39,738 nucleotides of DNA, from positions 1 to 39,738 of the forward strand of contig CAMPHR010000030.1 in NCBI GenBank assembly GCA_946886075.1. The letters run 5' to 3'. The position numbers were made by a program, and so were the translations under genes. The notes under the pieces are model-generated. The model had not been told where the DNA came from and searched no databases. It saw nothing but the letters and a program-made list of their open reading frames with translations. Of the stretch, positions 8,469-18,271 are shown in pieces; the stretch's first letter is position 1, and each line of letters begins with the position of its first letter. This DNA is from an uncultured Novosphingobium sp. Its GTDB lineage: Bacteria; Pseudomonadota; Alphaproteobacteria; Sphingomonadales; Sphingomonadaceae.

Positions 8469-9336
8469 ACGTACCCGGTTCAAACTGGACGGCCGCTCCG
8501 TCAAGCTGGACAGCCGTATCCACGCCGCGCGCGGCGACTTGGCCGACCTGTCGCTGGCGGGGGTGCTGTTTTCAGCGCATTATGCCCGTTCGATCGAGCT
8601 GACCTGCGTTGTGGCGGGGACGCCACTGCTGTCTTCTCCCGCCGTCACTGCCACAGCGGTGAGCGAGTTGCTTCGCGGGGAAAGCTTTCACGCGCTGGAT
8701 GTGACGACTGACTGGGCCTGGGGCTTTTGCGGCCATGACGGCTATGTCGGCTATGTGCGGCGGGAAGCGCTGGACGTGCATGAGGTGACCGACCATCGGG
8801 TATTTGCAGGGACCGCGCCCCTCTTCAGCGCGGCCGACATCAAGTCGCCCATTCGCGATTATTGGCCGGGTGGCGCGCTGTTTGCGGGCAAGGCGGAGGG
8901 CGGATTCATCGCCTGCGCCGAGGGCTATGTGCATGAACGTCATGCGGTCAGCGCCGATGTGCTGGAAAGCGACTGGGTCGCGGTGGCGCTGCGGTATTTG
9001 GGGCAGCCTTATGTTTGGGGCGGGCGGGGCCATCGCGGCATCGACTGTTCGGGATTGGTGCAGGTGGCGCTCGGCCAATGCGGGATCAAGGCGCCGCGTG
9101 ATACCGATCTGCAGCGCGAAGGCATCGGCAATGCCCTGCCTTCCGACGAGCCGTTGAAGCGCGGCGACTTGGTCTTCTTCCCGGGTCATGTCGGGATCAT
9201 GACGGACGGCGAAAATCTGCTGCATGCCAATGCTCATTGGATGGCCGTGGTTGTCGAACCCTTGGGCAACGTGGTCGCCCGGTTGGCGGGAGAGCATGCG
9301 GAGCCCATCATTTCGCGGCGGAGGATCGGCGCGTGA
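8428..9336 (+). CDS. C40-family (NlpC/P60) peptidase with SH3-like domains
   Basis: The 302-residue protein ends in an NlpC/P60 papain-like domain that cleaves bonds in peptidoglycan stem peptides. The catalytic Cys207 is in GIDCSGLVQ, His254 in FPGHVGIM, and the third polar residue is probably His266 or a near neighbour in LLHANAH. About 190 N-terminal residues, including WGFCGHDGYVGYVRREAL, look like two bacterial SH3 domains. No signal peptide is visible from ATG 8428, so it may act on cytosolic (recycled) muropeptides, as dipeptidyl-peptidase VI-type enzymes do. The start overlaps the MarR gene by 41 bases. The stop overlaps the argC GTG by four bases (GTGA), giving a tight three-gene unit. 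Confidence 0.9.
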   Translation: MNATTSPLRNAPPERTRFKLDGRSVKLDSRIHAARGDLADLSLAGVLFSAHYARSIELTCVVAGTPLLSSPAVTATAVSELLRGESFHALDVTTDWAWGFCGHDGYVGYVRREALDVHEVTDHRVFAGTAPLFSAADIKSPIRDYWPGGALFAGKAEGGFIACAEGYVHERHAVSADVLESDWVAVALRYLGQPYVWGGRGHRGIDCSGLVQVALGQCGIKAPRDTDLQREGIGNALPSDEPLKRGDLVFFPGHVGIMTDGENLLHANAHWMAVVVEPLGNVVARLAGEHAEPIISRRRIGA

Positions 9337-10277
9337 CCCACAAGATTTTCATCGACGGCGGCGTCGGCACCACGGGGCTCGAGATTGTCGAGCGGTTGGC
9401 GGGGCGGCCCGAGCTGTCCTTCATCACGCTGGATGAGGACAAGCGGAAGGATGCGGCGGCGCGGCGGGAGGCCTTGAACGAGGCCGATATCGTAATCCTG
9501 TGCCTGCCCGACGATGCCGCGCGGGAAGCCGTGGCGCTCATCGACAATGGCCGCACCCGGGTGATCGATGCATCGACGGCGCACCGGGTCGCGGACGGCT
9601 GGACCTACGGCTTTGCCGAGCTGGAGCCGGGACACCGGGAGAAGCTGGCGGCGGCGCGGTTCGTGTCCAATCCGGGCTGTTGGCCGACCGGCTTCCTGGC
9701 ACTGGTGAGGCCGCTGGTGCTGGGCGGGCTGCTGCCAGCCGACTGGCCGGTGACGGTGTCGGGGGCGTCGGGCTATTCCGGCGGCGGCAAGGCAATGATC
9801 GCGGAATTTGAGAGTGAAGGCGGTGCGCCAAGTGCTTTCCGACCCTATGGCCTCAGCCTGACGCACAAGCATATTCCCGAGATGCTGCGCTATTCGGGCC
9901 TGTCGCATCCGCCGATCTTTGCGCCTGCGGTGGCCAATGCCTATCGCGGCATGATCGTCGAAGTCCCCTTGCAGCTGCGCGCGATGGCGGGTGCGCCCAA
10001 GGTTGCCGATATTCATGCGGCGCTGGCTGACGCTTATGCGGGGTCGGCGATCGTGAGCGTGGCTTCGCTGGAGGACAGCGCGGGTCTGGGCCAGGTCGCG
10101 ATCGAGCATGTCGGCGCGACCGACCGCCTTGCGCTGTTCGTATTCGGCAATGAGGATGCGGGTCAGGTGCGGCTCGTTGCGGCGCTCGACAATCTGGGCA
10201 AGGGCGCGGCGGGCGCGGCGGTGCAGAACCTCAACATTCTTGCGGGATTGCCCGAGACGGCGGGGCTGCGGCTTTAG
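9333..10277 (+). CDS. argC: N-acetyl-gamma-glutamyl-phosphate reductase (type 2)
   Basis: ArgC reduces N-acetylglutamyl phosphate to the semialdehyde with NADPH, the third step of arginine synthesis. The 314-residue protein starts with a Rossmann motif (IDGGVGTTGLEI) and carries the active-site Cys116 in FVSNPGCWPTGF. Its length fits the short type 2 class. The GTG start at 9333 overlaps the TGA of the peptidase gene by four bases. An ATG-initiated version would need a longer, unlike N-terminus reaching into the peptidase gene. Coupling of an arginine-synthesis gene to a MarR/NlpC unit is unexpected functionally. A type A palindromic repeat lies 66 bases after the stop. Confidence 0.94.
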   Translation: MTHKIFIDGGVGTTGLEIVERLAGRPELSFITLDEDKRKDAAARREALNEADIVILCLPDDAAREAVALIDNGRTRVIDASTAHRVADGWTYGFAELEPGHREKLAAARFVSNPGCWPTGFLALVRPLVLGGLLPADWPVTVSGASGYSGGGKAMIAEFESEGGAPSAFRPYGLSLTHKHIPEMLRYSGLSHPPIFAPAVANAYRGMIVEVPLQLRAMAGAPKVADIHAALADAYAGSAIVSVASLEDSAGLGQVAIEHVGATDRLALFVFGNEDAGQVRLVAALDNLGKGAAGAAVQNLNILAGLPETAGLRL

Positions 10278-10343
10278 GGTGTGGCTGCTGATGGTTTAAG
10301 CGGATCGTCTTGCACCCAAGCATCCGCATCTAGGCTCCTTTTC

Positions 10344-10427
10344 CGTCACCCCGGGCTTGACCCGGGGTCCCGCTGCCTGGGCGATGTTAGATGGGAAGCG
10401 AGACCCCGGATCAAGTCCGGGGTGACG
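10344..10427. repeat. Palindromic intergenic element, type A, copy 2
   Basis: This copy nearly matches the 3235-3317 element: outer arms CGTCACCCCGG and CCGGGGTGACG with an internal ACCCCGGG hairpin. It lies between the converging argC and the 69-aa gene, where it may help terminate both transcripts. Confidence 0.85.
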
Positions 10428-10449
10428 ATCAGTCTAGGATGACCATGCT

Positions 10450-10659
10450 CTAATGGACCGTGCCCAGCGGCATGTCGTGCGTCAGCAGCACGATCAGCCG
10501 CTCGATCTGACGCCAGTGGCAGAAATGGATGTGGTTGCCGAGGTCGCGGCTGCGGTCTGCGCGCGCTGCTGCCTCATATCCTGCATTGTCGCCGAAGGCC
10601 GCCATCAGTTCCGCCGCATCCTCATAGCTTTTACGGCCGGAAAGATATGGCAACTGCAT
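10450..10659 (-). CDS. Conserved-looking 69-residue protein of unknown function
   Basis: The short protein begins MQLPYLSGRKSYEDAAELM, continues with a charged helix (EAAARADRSRDLGNHIHFCH) and ends HDMPLGTVH. It has five His residues, four between residues 43 and 61, and one Cys in a HIHFCHW cluster, suggestive of metal binding, but no known motif is complete. No signal peptide or membrane segment is visible. I remember similar short proteins in sphingomonads only as hypothetical. It is the minus-strand neighbour of the type A repeat after argC. Function is not assigned. Confidence 0.65.
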   Translation of the reverse strand: MQLPYLSGRKSYEDAAELMAAFGDNAGYEAAARADRSRDLGNHIHFCHWRQIERLIVLLTHDMPLGTVH

Positions 10660-10888
10660 GAGAACCCCCGAAAAAATTTCGCCCCGATGGGGGGCAAGGT
10701 TCAAGCGCCGTGCCAGTTTCGCGCTCGCACGGGCGGCTGCGGGTTTCGAGGGTGAACAGGCCGTTAGCCAAGTCCCGTTGCGGTACAGCTGTCCTGTCCC
10801 GGGACTATAATGTGCCATGGCGGAGCACGACAGGTGGTGGGGCGCAAAGCGCTGGCCTTGCCCTCCGCGCCGTGGCAAGGGCGTGGCG

Positions 10889-11062
10889 ATGAGCAATGGC
10901 AAGAAGAATCCGACTGGCGCGGGCGCCATCATCGCGCTGCTGATCCTGGGCGGCGCGATCATCGGCGGCATGATGGGCCAGCCGAGCGCGGGACTGCTGG
11001 CTGGCGCGGCGCTGGGCGCGGTGATCGCGCTTCTGCTGTGGCTGCGCGAACGGGACAGATAG
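10889..11062 (+). CDS. Small glycine-rich double-membrane-segment protein
   Basis: The 57-residue product (MSNGKKNPTGAG start) has two hydrophobic segments, about residues 11-25 and 31-49, rich in Gly and Ala (for example GGAIIGGMMGQPSAGLLAGA), and a positive C-terminal end (WLRERDR). It is probably an inner-membrane hairpin protein. The ATG at 10889 follows a weak purine stretch (AAGGG). An upstream ATG at 10817 would add 24 mostly basic residues and is less attractive. It precedes the sorbosone-dehydrogenase-like gene by 41 bases in the same direction. No function is recognised. Confidence 0.55.
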   Translation: MSNGKKNPTGAGAIIALLILGGAIIGGMMGQPSAGLLAGAALGAVIALLLWLRERDR

Positions 11063-11103
11063 CACGCCTTGCGGCGCGGGTCCCGGCAGCATAGACAAGC
11101 GCC

Positions 11104-12432
11104 ATGAAGAAGCATCTGATCGCCATCACCCTTATCCTCCTGCTGATCGCCGGGGGCGTCATTTTCTATCTGGCGCAAGGGGATAGGGCGGAGTTGGCGG
11201 CGGGTGCGGACACGGGCAAGGAGCCCGTTTTCACCGCTCCCCGCAGCGAACTCATCCCCACCATCAACGTGGCCGAAGTGAAGGTCTGGAAGGCAAACGA
11301 GAAGCCGGTGGCGGCGAAGGGCCTTGCCGTCGCACGCTTTGCCGAGGGGCTGGCGCATCCGCGATCGATGCTGGTGCTGCCCAATGGCGACATATTGGTG
11401 GCCGAGACGAACAGCCCGCCTCGCCCGGCGGGCGGGATCGTCGATCGGGTGATGAATTACCTGATGAACAAGGCTGGCGCGGGCGTGCCTTCGGCCAACC
11501 GCATCACCCTGCTGCGCGATGCCGATGGCGATGGGCGGGCGGAGGTCAAGACGGCGTTCCTCACCGGGCTGAACTCACCCTATGGCATGGCACTGGTCGA
11601 CGGCACGCTCTACGTCGCCAATACCGATGCGCTGCTGGCCTTCCCCTATAAGGAAGGGGAGACGCGGATCACCGCCAAGGGGCGCAAGATCCTGAACCTG
11701 CCCGCCAATGCGCCCAATATGCATTGGACCAAAAGCCTGACGGCTGGCCCGATGGGGCTGCTCTATGTCGGCGTCGGGTCCAACAGCAATATCGCAGAAG
11801 ACGGCCTGGATGGCGAAGCGAACCGGGCCGCGGTGCTGGAGGTCAATCCCAAGACTGGTGACTATCGCATCTATGCCTCCGGGCTGCGCAATCCGGTCGG
11901 GCTGGCTTTCGAGCCGAGCAGCGGGGCGCTCTGGGGCGTGGTGAATGAGCGCGACATGCTGGGCAGCGATCTGGTGCCCGATTATCTGACGAGGGTCGAG
12001 TTCGGCGGCTTCTACGGCTGGCCGTGGAATTATTGGGGCGGTTATGAGGATCGCCGCGTTCAGCCGCAGCGGCCCGAAGTGCGCGAATATACCAAGCGTC
12101 CCGACTATGCGCTGGGCAACCATGTCGCACCGCTGGGCCTCGCCTTTGCCGACAAGGTGAAGATTGGCGGGGCGTTCGGCAACGGCGCCTTTGTCGGGCT
12201 GCACGGCAGCTGGAACCGCAAGCCCGCGGCGGGTTACAAGGTGGTGTTCGTGCCCTTCTCCGCCAATGGCGAAGTGGGCAAGGCAAAGCCCGTGGATGTG
12301 CTGACCGGCTTCCTGGACGCGGACGGCAACGCGCGCGGACGGCCGGTGGATGTTGCTGGCGACAGCAAGGGCGCTCTGCTGGTCAGCGACGATGTGGGCG
12401 GCGTGATCTGGCGGGTGACTGGGGGGAAGTGA
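11104..12432 (+). CDS. PQQ-type sugar dehydrogenase / L-sorbosone dehydrogenase-like beta-propeller
   Basis: This 442-residue protein has an N-terminal membrane anchor (residues 5-24, LIAITLILLLIAGGVIFYLA) and a periplasmic six-bladed beta-propeller related to soluble glucose/sorbosone dehydrogenases. Propeller signatures include FAEGLAHPRSMLVLPNGDIL, TLLRDADGDG, GLRNPVGLAFEP, RVEFGGFYGWPWNYWGG and GLHGSWNRKPAAGYKVVF. Family members oxidise aldoses or related aldehydes with PQQ, but many relatives are uncharacterised and no PQQ biosynthesis gene is visible here. The ATG at 11104 has only a weak Shine-Dalgarno. Substrate is not assigned. Confidence 0.85.
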   Translation: MKKHLIAITLILLLIAGGVIFYLAQGDRAELAAGADTGKEPVFTAPRSELIPTINVAEVKVWKANEKPVAAKGLAVARFAEGLAHPRSMLVLPNGDILVAETNSPPRPAGGIVDRVMNYLMNKAGAGVPSANRITLLRDADGDGRAEVKTAFLTGLNSPYGMALVDGTLYVANTDALLAFPYKEGETRITAKGRKILNLPANAPNMHWTKSLTAGPMGLLYVGVGSNSNIAEDGLDGEANRAAVLEVNPKTGDYRIYASGLRNPVGLAFEPSSGALWGVVNERDMLGSDLVPDYLTRVEFGGFYGWPWNYWGGYEDRRVQPQRPEVREYTKRPDYALGNHVAPLGLAFADKVKIGGAFGNGAFVGLHGSWNRKPAAGYKVVFVPFSANGEVGKAKPVDVLTGFLDADGNARGRPVDVAGDSKGALLVSDDVGGVIWRVTGGK

Positions 12433-12481
12433 TTACGAGCGAGATCGTATCACGCTGAGGTCTTGGCATTAGGGCTTCTTT

Positions 12482-12693
12482 ATGTCCCGGCTGATCCACC
12501 ATCACCCCTCGCAAGAGGGCATCGTCAAAAACGCCACGAACGTCTGCGGCAAAACCTCCCCCGCAGGACAAACCTTCACGCCTTGGAACCAGCGCAGATC
12601 GATGCCATCCGCGCCAACCACACGCATACGCCCAGAAAATGCCTCGGCTGCCAAACGCCCGTCGAAGCCTTCTTCAACCCGTTACACTTCGAT
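12482..12693 (+). pseudogene. IS30-family transposase, C-terminal remnant with frameshift
   Basis: In one frame the DNA reads EGIVKNA, and after a one-base loss near 12539 it continues as ERLRQNLPRRTNL and then HTPRKCLGCQTPVEAFF. Together these match the C-terminal end of IS30 transposases (consensus-like VENxNxRLRxxLPR and PRKCLGFxTPxE). The rest of the transposase is missing and no intact terminal repeats are visible, so this is an old fragment. It is followed directly by a decayed type A repeat. The 348-base spacer between the sugar dehydrogenase and rimO otherwise holds nothing I can identify. Confidence 0.75.
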
Positions 12694-12701
12694 GTGAATC
12701 C

Positions 12702-12725
12702 ACACCGGATCAAGCCCGGGGCGAC
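12702..12725. repeat. Decayed half of a type A palindromic element
   Basis: ACCGGATCAAGCCCGGGGCGAC resembles the right half of the type A element (CCGGATCAAGTCCGGGGTGAC) with several mismatches. It lies immediately after the IS30 remnant. Confidence 0.55.
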
Positions 12726-12780
12726 AGCCACCTAAACATAATCATGCTCTAGCCAGCGAGCCCTCGCCAGCGAAGGCGCA

Positions 12781-14148
12781 TTACGCCACCGGCACCCCAT
12801 AAAGATCATGCTCGTCCGCATCCTCGATCACCACATCGAGCATGTCGCCAGCCTTCCGCCCATCACCGACATCGCGCAGGAACACATTGCCGTCGATCTC
12901 GGGCGCATCCACCTGGCTCCGCGCCGTAGCGCCAACTGACCCGTCTTCGTCAGCCTCGCCCACCTCATCGATGATCACCGGCAGCACCCGCCCGACCTTC
13001 GCTTGCAACTTGGCGGCGCTGATCGCAGCCGTCTTCTCCATGATCCGCTGGTAGCGTTCTTCCTTGACCTCTTCCGGCACTGCGCCGGGCAAGTCATTGG
13101 CTGCCGCACCCTCGACCGGCTCGAACCGGAACGCGCCCACGCGGTCCAGCTGCGCCTCATCCAGCCAGTCAAGCAGATACTGGAAATCCGCCTCCGTCTC
13201 GCCGGGGAAGCCCACCACGAAAGAGGAACGGATCGCAATGTCCGGGCAAATGTCCCGCCACTTGCGGATACGATCCAGCACCTTCGCCTCATTCGCGGGC
13301 CGCTTCATCGCCTTCAGCACAGTGGGCGATGCATGCTGGAACGGGATGTCGAGATAGGGCGTCAGCAGCCCCTCGGCCATCAACGGGATGACATGATCAA
13401 CATGCGGATAGGGATAGACATAGTGCAGCCGCACCCAAGGCGCGACACCCTCGCTCGTCCGCAACTGCCCCAGCTCGCGCGCCAGGTCCGTCATATGCGC
13501 GCGCACCTCGCGGCCCTTCCACGCGCGCGGATCATGCCGGGTGTCGACGCCATAGGCCGAAGTGTCCTGGCTGATCACCAGCAGTTCCTTCGTCCCCGCC
13601 GCGACCAGCTTCTCCGCCTCGCGCAGCACCGCGTCGATCCTGCGCGACACCAGATCGCCCCGGATCGACGGGATGATACAGAAGGAGCAGCGATGGTTGC
13701 AGCCTTCCGAAATCTTCAGATAGCTGTAATGCCGCGGCGTCAGCTTGAGGCCGCCCTCAGGCACCAGGTCGACAAAGGCATTGGGCACTGGCGGCGAAGC
13801 GTCATGCACCGCATTCACCACCTGCTCATACTGATGCGCACCCGTAACGGCCAACACCTGCGGGAATTTGGCGCGGATCACGTCCGCCTCATCACCCATG
13901 CAACCCGTCACGATGACGCGGCCATTTTCCGCGATCGCCTCGCCAATCGCCTCCAGCGATTCTTCCTTGGCGGAATCGAGAAAGCCGCACGTGTTCACCA
14001 GCACCACGTCAGCGCCCGCATAGTCGGCCGACATCAGATAGCCGTCGGAGCGCAGCTTGGTCAGGATGCGTTCGCTGTCGACCAGGTTCTTGGGACAGCC
14101 GAGCGACACCATGCCGACCTTCGGCGCTTCAGGAATTTTGGTTGCCAT
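12781..14148 (-). CDS. rimO: Ribosomal protein S12 methylthiotransferase RimO
   Basis: RimO is a radical-SAM enzyme that methylthiolates an aspartate of ribosomal protein S12. The 455-residue protein has the N-terminal UPF0004 domain with cluster cysteines ([14 protein letters not shown] with Cys18, then VNTCGF and VTGCMGD). The radical-SAM triad is Cys150, Cys154 and Cys157 ([16 protein letters not shown]). A C-terminal TRAM domain follows. SLGCPKN and IIPSIRG distinguish RimO from the related MiaB. ATG 14148 was chosen; a longer frame upstream adds 49 non-homologous residues. It follows the potassium-channel gene by 53 bases on the same strand, so serS, the channel and rimO may share transcription. 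Confidence 0.95.
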   Translation of the reverse strand: MATKIPEAPKVGMVSLGCPKNLVDSERILTKLRSDGYLMSADYAGADVVLVNTCGFLDSAKEESLEAIGEAIAENGRVIVTGCMGDEADVIRAKFPQVLAVTGAHQYEQVVNAVHDASPPVPNAFVDLVPEGGLKLTPRHYSYLKISEGCNHRCSFCIIPSIRGDLVSRRIDAVLREAEKLVAAGTKELLVISQDTSAYGVDTRHDPRAWKGREVRAHMTDLARELGQLRTSEGVAPWVRLHYVYPYPHVDHVIPLMAEGLLTPYLDIPFQHASPTVLKAMKRPANEAKVLDRIRKWRDICPDIAIRSSFVVGFPGETEADFQYLLDWLDEAQLDRVGAFRFEPVEGAAANDLPGAVPEEVKEERYQRIMEKTAAISAAKLQAKVGRVLPVIIDEVGEADEDGSVGATARSQVDAPEIDGNVFLRDVGDGRKAGDMLDVVIEDADEHDLYGVPVA

Positions 14149-14201
14149 GATCGGCGCGCACATAGGGATTTTTGCGCCAAATGTCACGCGTGGGCGAAAT
14201 A

Positions 14202-15260
14202 TCAGGCGGAATCGCGCAACTCGCCCGCGCCAACCCCCTGAACAATCTCGATGATAAGGTCGCCGGGCTCCAGCTTCTGCGCGCCTTCTTCCCAAAAGCC
14301 GATGACCCGCTCGCCCCTGTAGATGCGCACGCCAAGTCCGGTCCCTATCGCCGAGAGCGGCCCGCCAATCTCGCTCTCCACCGCCCGCCGCTCATGCAGC
14401 TTCACCCGTCCGCCGGAAGCCGCCAGGTCCGCCATATAGTCCGCGATATGCCGCCCGCTGGTGCTCCCCGCCAGCAGCAGCCCGGCAAAGCTCACCGGAT
14501 TGATCACTGTCGTCGCGCCAGCCTGCCGCGCGGGCAGCTCATTATCCTCGTTCCGCACGACGATGCTGATCGGCAGGCGAGGGGCCAGATGCCGCGCCGT
14601 AAGAGTGATCAGGATCGACGTATCATCCCGCCCCGCCGACACGATCATCGACCTCGCCCGATCGATCGCCACATCCTTCAGCGTCTGGTCCCGCGTAGAA
14701 TCGCCGCACATCACGTTGCAGCCCAGATCCTCCGCCTCTACCAGCGGCTTGTCCTGCGGATCGACCACCACGATCTCGCGCGGATCGACGCCCCGCGCCA
14801 GCAGTTCGCGCACCGCCTCGCTCCCGCTGGTGCCAAAGCCGGTGACGATGATATGATTGTGCAGATCGGCCTGAATGCGTGCCATGCGCCACCTGTAGAA
14901 GATGTTGCGGAAAAACAGATTATAGGCCGTCCCCAAAAAGATCAGCCAGACAAACAACCGGATGGGCGTCACCAGCAGCGCCTCGAACAGCCGCGCTTCC
15001 GGGCTGACGGGTACGATATCGCCATAACCCACAGTCGTCACGGTGACTGTCGTGAAATACAGCACATCGACGAAGCTGATCTGATTATCCAGATTGTCCT
15101 TCAGCCCGTCGCGCCCGATCCAGTGGATCAGCAGCACCAGAGCGATCAGCCCGAACACCAGCCCGACCCGCCACGCCAGATCGGCCCATACCGGCATGGA
15201 GGACCGCCGCCGCAGGAACCCGGTCTGCGCCAGGGGAGGGCGAGTGGGGTTGATCCTCAT
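14202..15260 (-). CDS. Potassium channel protein with RCK (TrkA-N/TrkA-C) domains
   Basis: The 352-residue protein has a two-transmembrane-helix K+ pore: TM1 at about 25-49, pore loop with selectivity filter TVGYGD at 76-81, and TM2 at about 95-116. A cytosolic RCK_N Rossmann domain begins at [17 protein letters not shown] (about 134), followed by an RCK_C/TrkA-C-like end ([21 protein letters not shown]). This architecture gates K+ flux in response to nucleotide, ions or redox state. The ATG at 15260 precedes about 25 soluble residues. It lies between serS and rimO on the same strand, separated from serS by a palindromic repeat. The gating ligand is unknown. Confidence 0.92.
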   Translation of the reverse strand: MRINPTRPPLAQTGFLRRRSSMPVWADLAWRVGLVFGLIALVLLIHWIGRDGLKDNLDNQISFVDVLYFTTVTVTTVGYGDIVPVSPEARLFEALLVTPIRLFVWLIFLGTAYNLFFRNIFYRWRMARIQADLHNHIIVTGFGTSGSEAVRELLARGVDPREIVVVDPQDKPLVEAEDLGCNVMCGDSTRDQTLKDVAIDRARSMIVSAGRDDTSILITLTARHLAPRLPISIVVRNEDNELPARQAGATTVINPVSFAGLLLAGSTSGRHIADYMADLAASGGRVKLHERRAVESEIGGPLSAIGTGLGVRIYRGERVIGFWEEGAQKLEPGDLIIEIVQGVGAGELRDSA

Positions 15261-15296
15261 TGCGCTCGGTTAGCCCTCCAAATCCCAACCCATCAC

Positions 15297-15374
15297 CGTC
15301 ATCTCAGCGAACGCTGGGATCTCAGGAGAGATCGCGCCACGCCGCCCGAGACCCCAGCCTGCGCTGGGGTGACG
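15297..15374. repeat. Palindromic intergenic element, type B
   Basis: The left half carries CAGCGAACGCTGGGATCTC and the right half GAGACCCCAGC followed by GCGCTGGGGTGACG. Outer bases CGTC/GACG are shared with type A elements, but the core differs. It fills the spacer between serS and the channel gene. Confidence 0.8.
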
Positions 15375-15380
15375 CAGCCT

Positions 15381-16661
<1,281 letters not shown>

Positions 16662-16749
16662 TCAGCCCTATGCCGTTCCGCGATCAGCCGCGCAACCCTG
16701 CGCGCCCCTGTCCGTTAGTCCTTGCAAGACATCAGGAAAGGAGCCGGTA

Positions 16750-17187
16750 ATGTGGATCGATCATGACGCGATGGTGCTGGTAGCGGACGGGCGCAAAATG
16801 CTGTTCTTCCGCAACAAGGGCGATCGCACCGCGCCCAATTTGGAAGCCGAGACGGTGAAGGTTCAGGAAAATCCGGCCGATCGCGACCAATCGACTGACC
16901 TGTCCGGGCGCGCGCCGTCCATCAATGGTGGGCAGGCGACCATGGGCAAGACCGACTATCATGAACAGGAAGAAGCGCGCTTCGCTGTCGAAGCGGCCGA
17001 CATGCTCAAGCGCCGCGCGCTCGCCAACGACTTTGAAAAGCTGATCATCGTCGCCCCGCCGACCGCGCTCGGCGAGATGCGCAAACATTATCACAAGGAA
17101 GTGCAAAGCCGCCTGGTCGGCGAAATCGCCAAGGACCTTTCCAACCATCCGGTCCCGGAAATCGAGAAGATCATCAGCCAGAGCTGA
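16750..17187 (+). CDS. Host attachment family protein (eRF1-like fold)
   Basis: The 145-residue protein starts MWIDHDAMVLVADGRKMLFF and has the family pattern of the PF10116 'host attachment' group. The middle contains YHEQEEARFAVEAADMLKRR and the C-terminal half has KLIIVAPPTALGEMRKHYH. The name comes from Agrobacterium attachment mutants. The fold resembles the eRF1/pelota central domain, so the true role is more likely RNA- or ribosome-related and remains unknown. ATG 16750 has a strong Shine-Dalgarno (AAGGAG, 7 bases upstream). A good terminator follows the stop, so it is monocistronic. Confidence 0.85.
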   Translation: MWIDHDAMVLVADGRKMLFFRNKGDRTAPNLEAETVKVQENPADRDQSTDLSGRAPSINGGQATMGKTDYHEQEEARFAVEAADMLKRRALANDFEKLIIVAPPTALGEMRKHYHKEVQSRLVGEIAKDLSNHPVPEIEKIISQS

Positions 17188-17202
17188 ACCACCAGACGCA
17201 AA

Positions 17203-17231
17203 AAGGGGCGGCCCCCCACAAGCCGCCCCTT
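17203..17231 (+). terminator. Intrinsic terminator of the host-attachment gene
   Basis: AAGGGGCGGC (17203-17212) and GCCGCCCCTT (17222-17231) form a perfect 10-bp GC-rich stem with a 9-base loop, 16 bases after the stop. The T-run is very short. Confidence 0.75.
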
Positions 17232-17311
17232 CGCACGCCCCCGCGTGAAAGGTTGCACTGTTGAACCAAAGCGCTTGATGCAACGTCCTTGGTGGAGCCT
17301 ACTCCTAACCT

Positions 17312-17387
17312 CCGTTCGCCCTGAGCCTGTCGAAGGGCTCTACTTTCTTTTAGAAGTGGAGGTCTTCGACAAGCTCAGACCGAACGG
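17312..17387. repeat. Palindromic intergenic element, type C, copy 2
   Basis: CCGTTCGCCCTGAGCC and the imperfect complementary right arm (AAGCTCAGACCGAACGG) repeat the 2766-2836 design with a different, AT-richer loop. It lies between two converging genes. Confidence 0.85.
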
Positions 17388-17422
17388 GGTTGAGTGATCG
17401 CTATTTAAAGCGTCCCAGCCTG

Positions 17423-18271
17423 TCAGTCCGCCTTGCCCTTCCGTTCCGCAAAGCGTCGCCGCGCCACCAGCGCCACCGCGCCTGCGCCGAACAGCAGCAC
17501 CATCGGAGGCGCAGGCACGTCATGCCCCCCGCTGCTGGTCGATCCGCCCGAGCTGCTGGACGAGGTGGAAGAGGATGTGCTCGACGACGTCGATGTGGAC
17601 GACGACGTGCTGGATGATGTGGAAGACGAGGTTGAGCTCGAAGTCGATGTCGAAGAGCTGCTGGTCACGTTGCCGCTGGACGTCGACGTTGACGAGCTGC
17701 TCGTCACGTTGCCGCTTGAAGTGGAGACGTTGCCGCTCGACGTCGAGACATTCCCGCTGGAAGTCGACACGTTACCGCTGGAGGTGGACACCCCGCCGGT
17801 CGAGGTCGAAACGCCGCCCGTGGTCGAGCTGGTCGAGCTGCTGATGCCGCCCGTCGAGCTGCTCGTCGACGAAATCACCACCGATCCGCCGCCGCTGCCG
17901 CCGCCGCTACCGCCGAAGAATCCGCCGATGAACCCGCCGCCGCCAAAGCCGCCACCGCCACCAGCCAGCACCACCGGGGCCGCGCCGCCGCCGGACATGG
18001 GCATTTCAGCTGCCGGAAGGGGGGCGGGCAGGGGAATGGGCGCGCTTTGCGTCACCATGGTGACGGTCTGCGCTTTGCGGGGAGCGGCCCGCTTAACAAT
18101 CTTCCGCTTGATCGGGCGGACGGCGTAGCGCTTGGGCGCGGCCTTCACGCTCTTGGTGCTCTTCACCACTGCCGGGCGGGCGCTTTCAGCGACATGGACG
18201 GCGCCACCGCCGATGATCGCGCCACCGCAGGTGAAAGCGCATAATTTGGCCAGTGCCATCCGTACCGACAT
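17423..18271 (-). CDS. Ser/Thr/Gly low-complexity exported protein with PEP-CTERM-like C-terminus
   Basis: The 282-residue protein begins with a hydrophobic signal-like segment (residues 4-28), then a basic Lys/Arg/Ala region (about 30-70). A Pro/Ala stretch and a glycine-rich block (GGGGGFGGGGFIGGFFGG) come next, then over 100 residues of almost only Ser, Thr, Gly, Val and Asn with repeated STSSGNV. It ends VPAPPMVLLFGAGAVALVARRR plus a charged tail, which resembles a PEP-CTERM sorting signal (Pro-rich motif, membrane helix, Arg cluster). PEP-CTERM proteins are processed by exosortase and linked to exopolysaccharide. No exosortase is in this window. ATG 18271 was chosen; ATG 18259 is possible. 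Specific function is unknown. Confidence 0.7.
   Translation of the reverse strand: MSVRMALAKLCAFTCGGAIIGGGAVHVAESARPAVVKSTKSVKAAPKRYAVRPIKRKIVKRAAPRKAQTVTMVTQSAPIPLPAPLPAAEMPMSGGGAAPVVLAGGGGGFGGGGFIGGFFGGSGGGSGGGSVVISSTSSSTGGISSSTSSTTGGVSTSTGGVSTSSGNVSTSSGNVSTSSGNVSTSSGNVTSSSSTSTSSGNVTSSSSTSTSSSTSSSTSSSTSSSTSTSSSTSSSTSSSSSGGSTSSGGHDVPAPPMVLLFGAGAVALVARRRFAERKGKAD
17667..17789 (-). repeat. 21-bp tandem coding repeats (STSSGNV units)
   Basis: Four contiguous 21-bp units (17706-17789) encode STSSGNV-type heptads, with another unit at 17667-17687 and degenerate ones beyond. They differ at several silent positions, so the array is not brand new. Confidence 0.8.

Noticed and set aside
10817..10888. 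Upstream ATG for the small membrane protein
   Set aside because: It would add 24 basic residues without a Shine-Dalgarno; ATG 10889 gives a simpler membrane protein.
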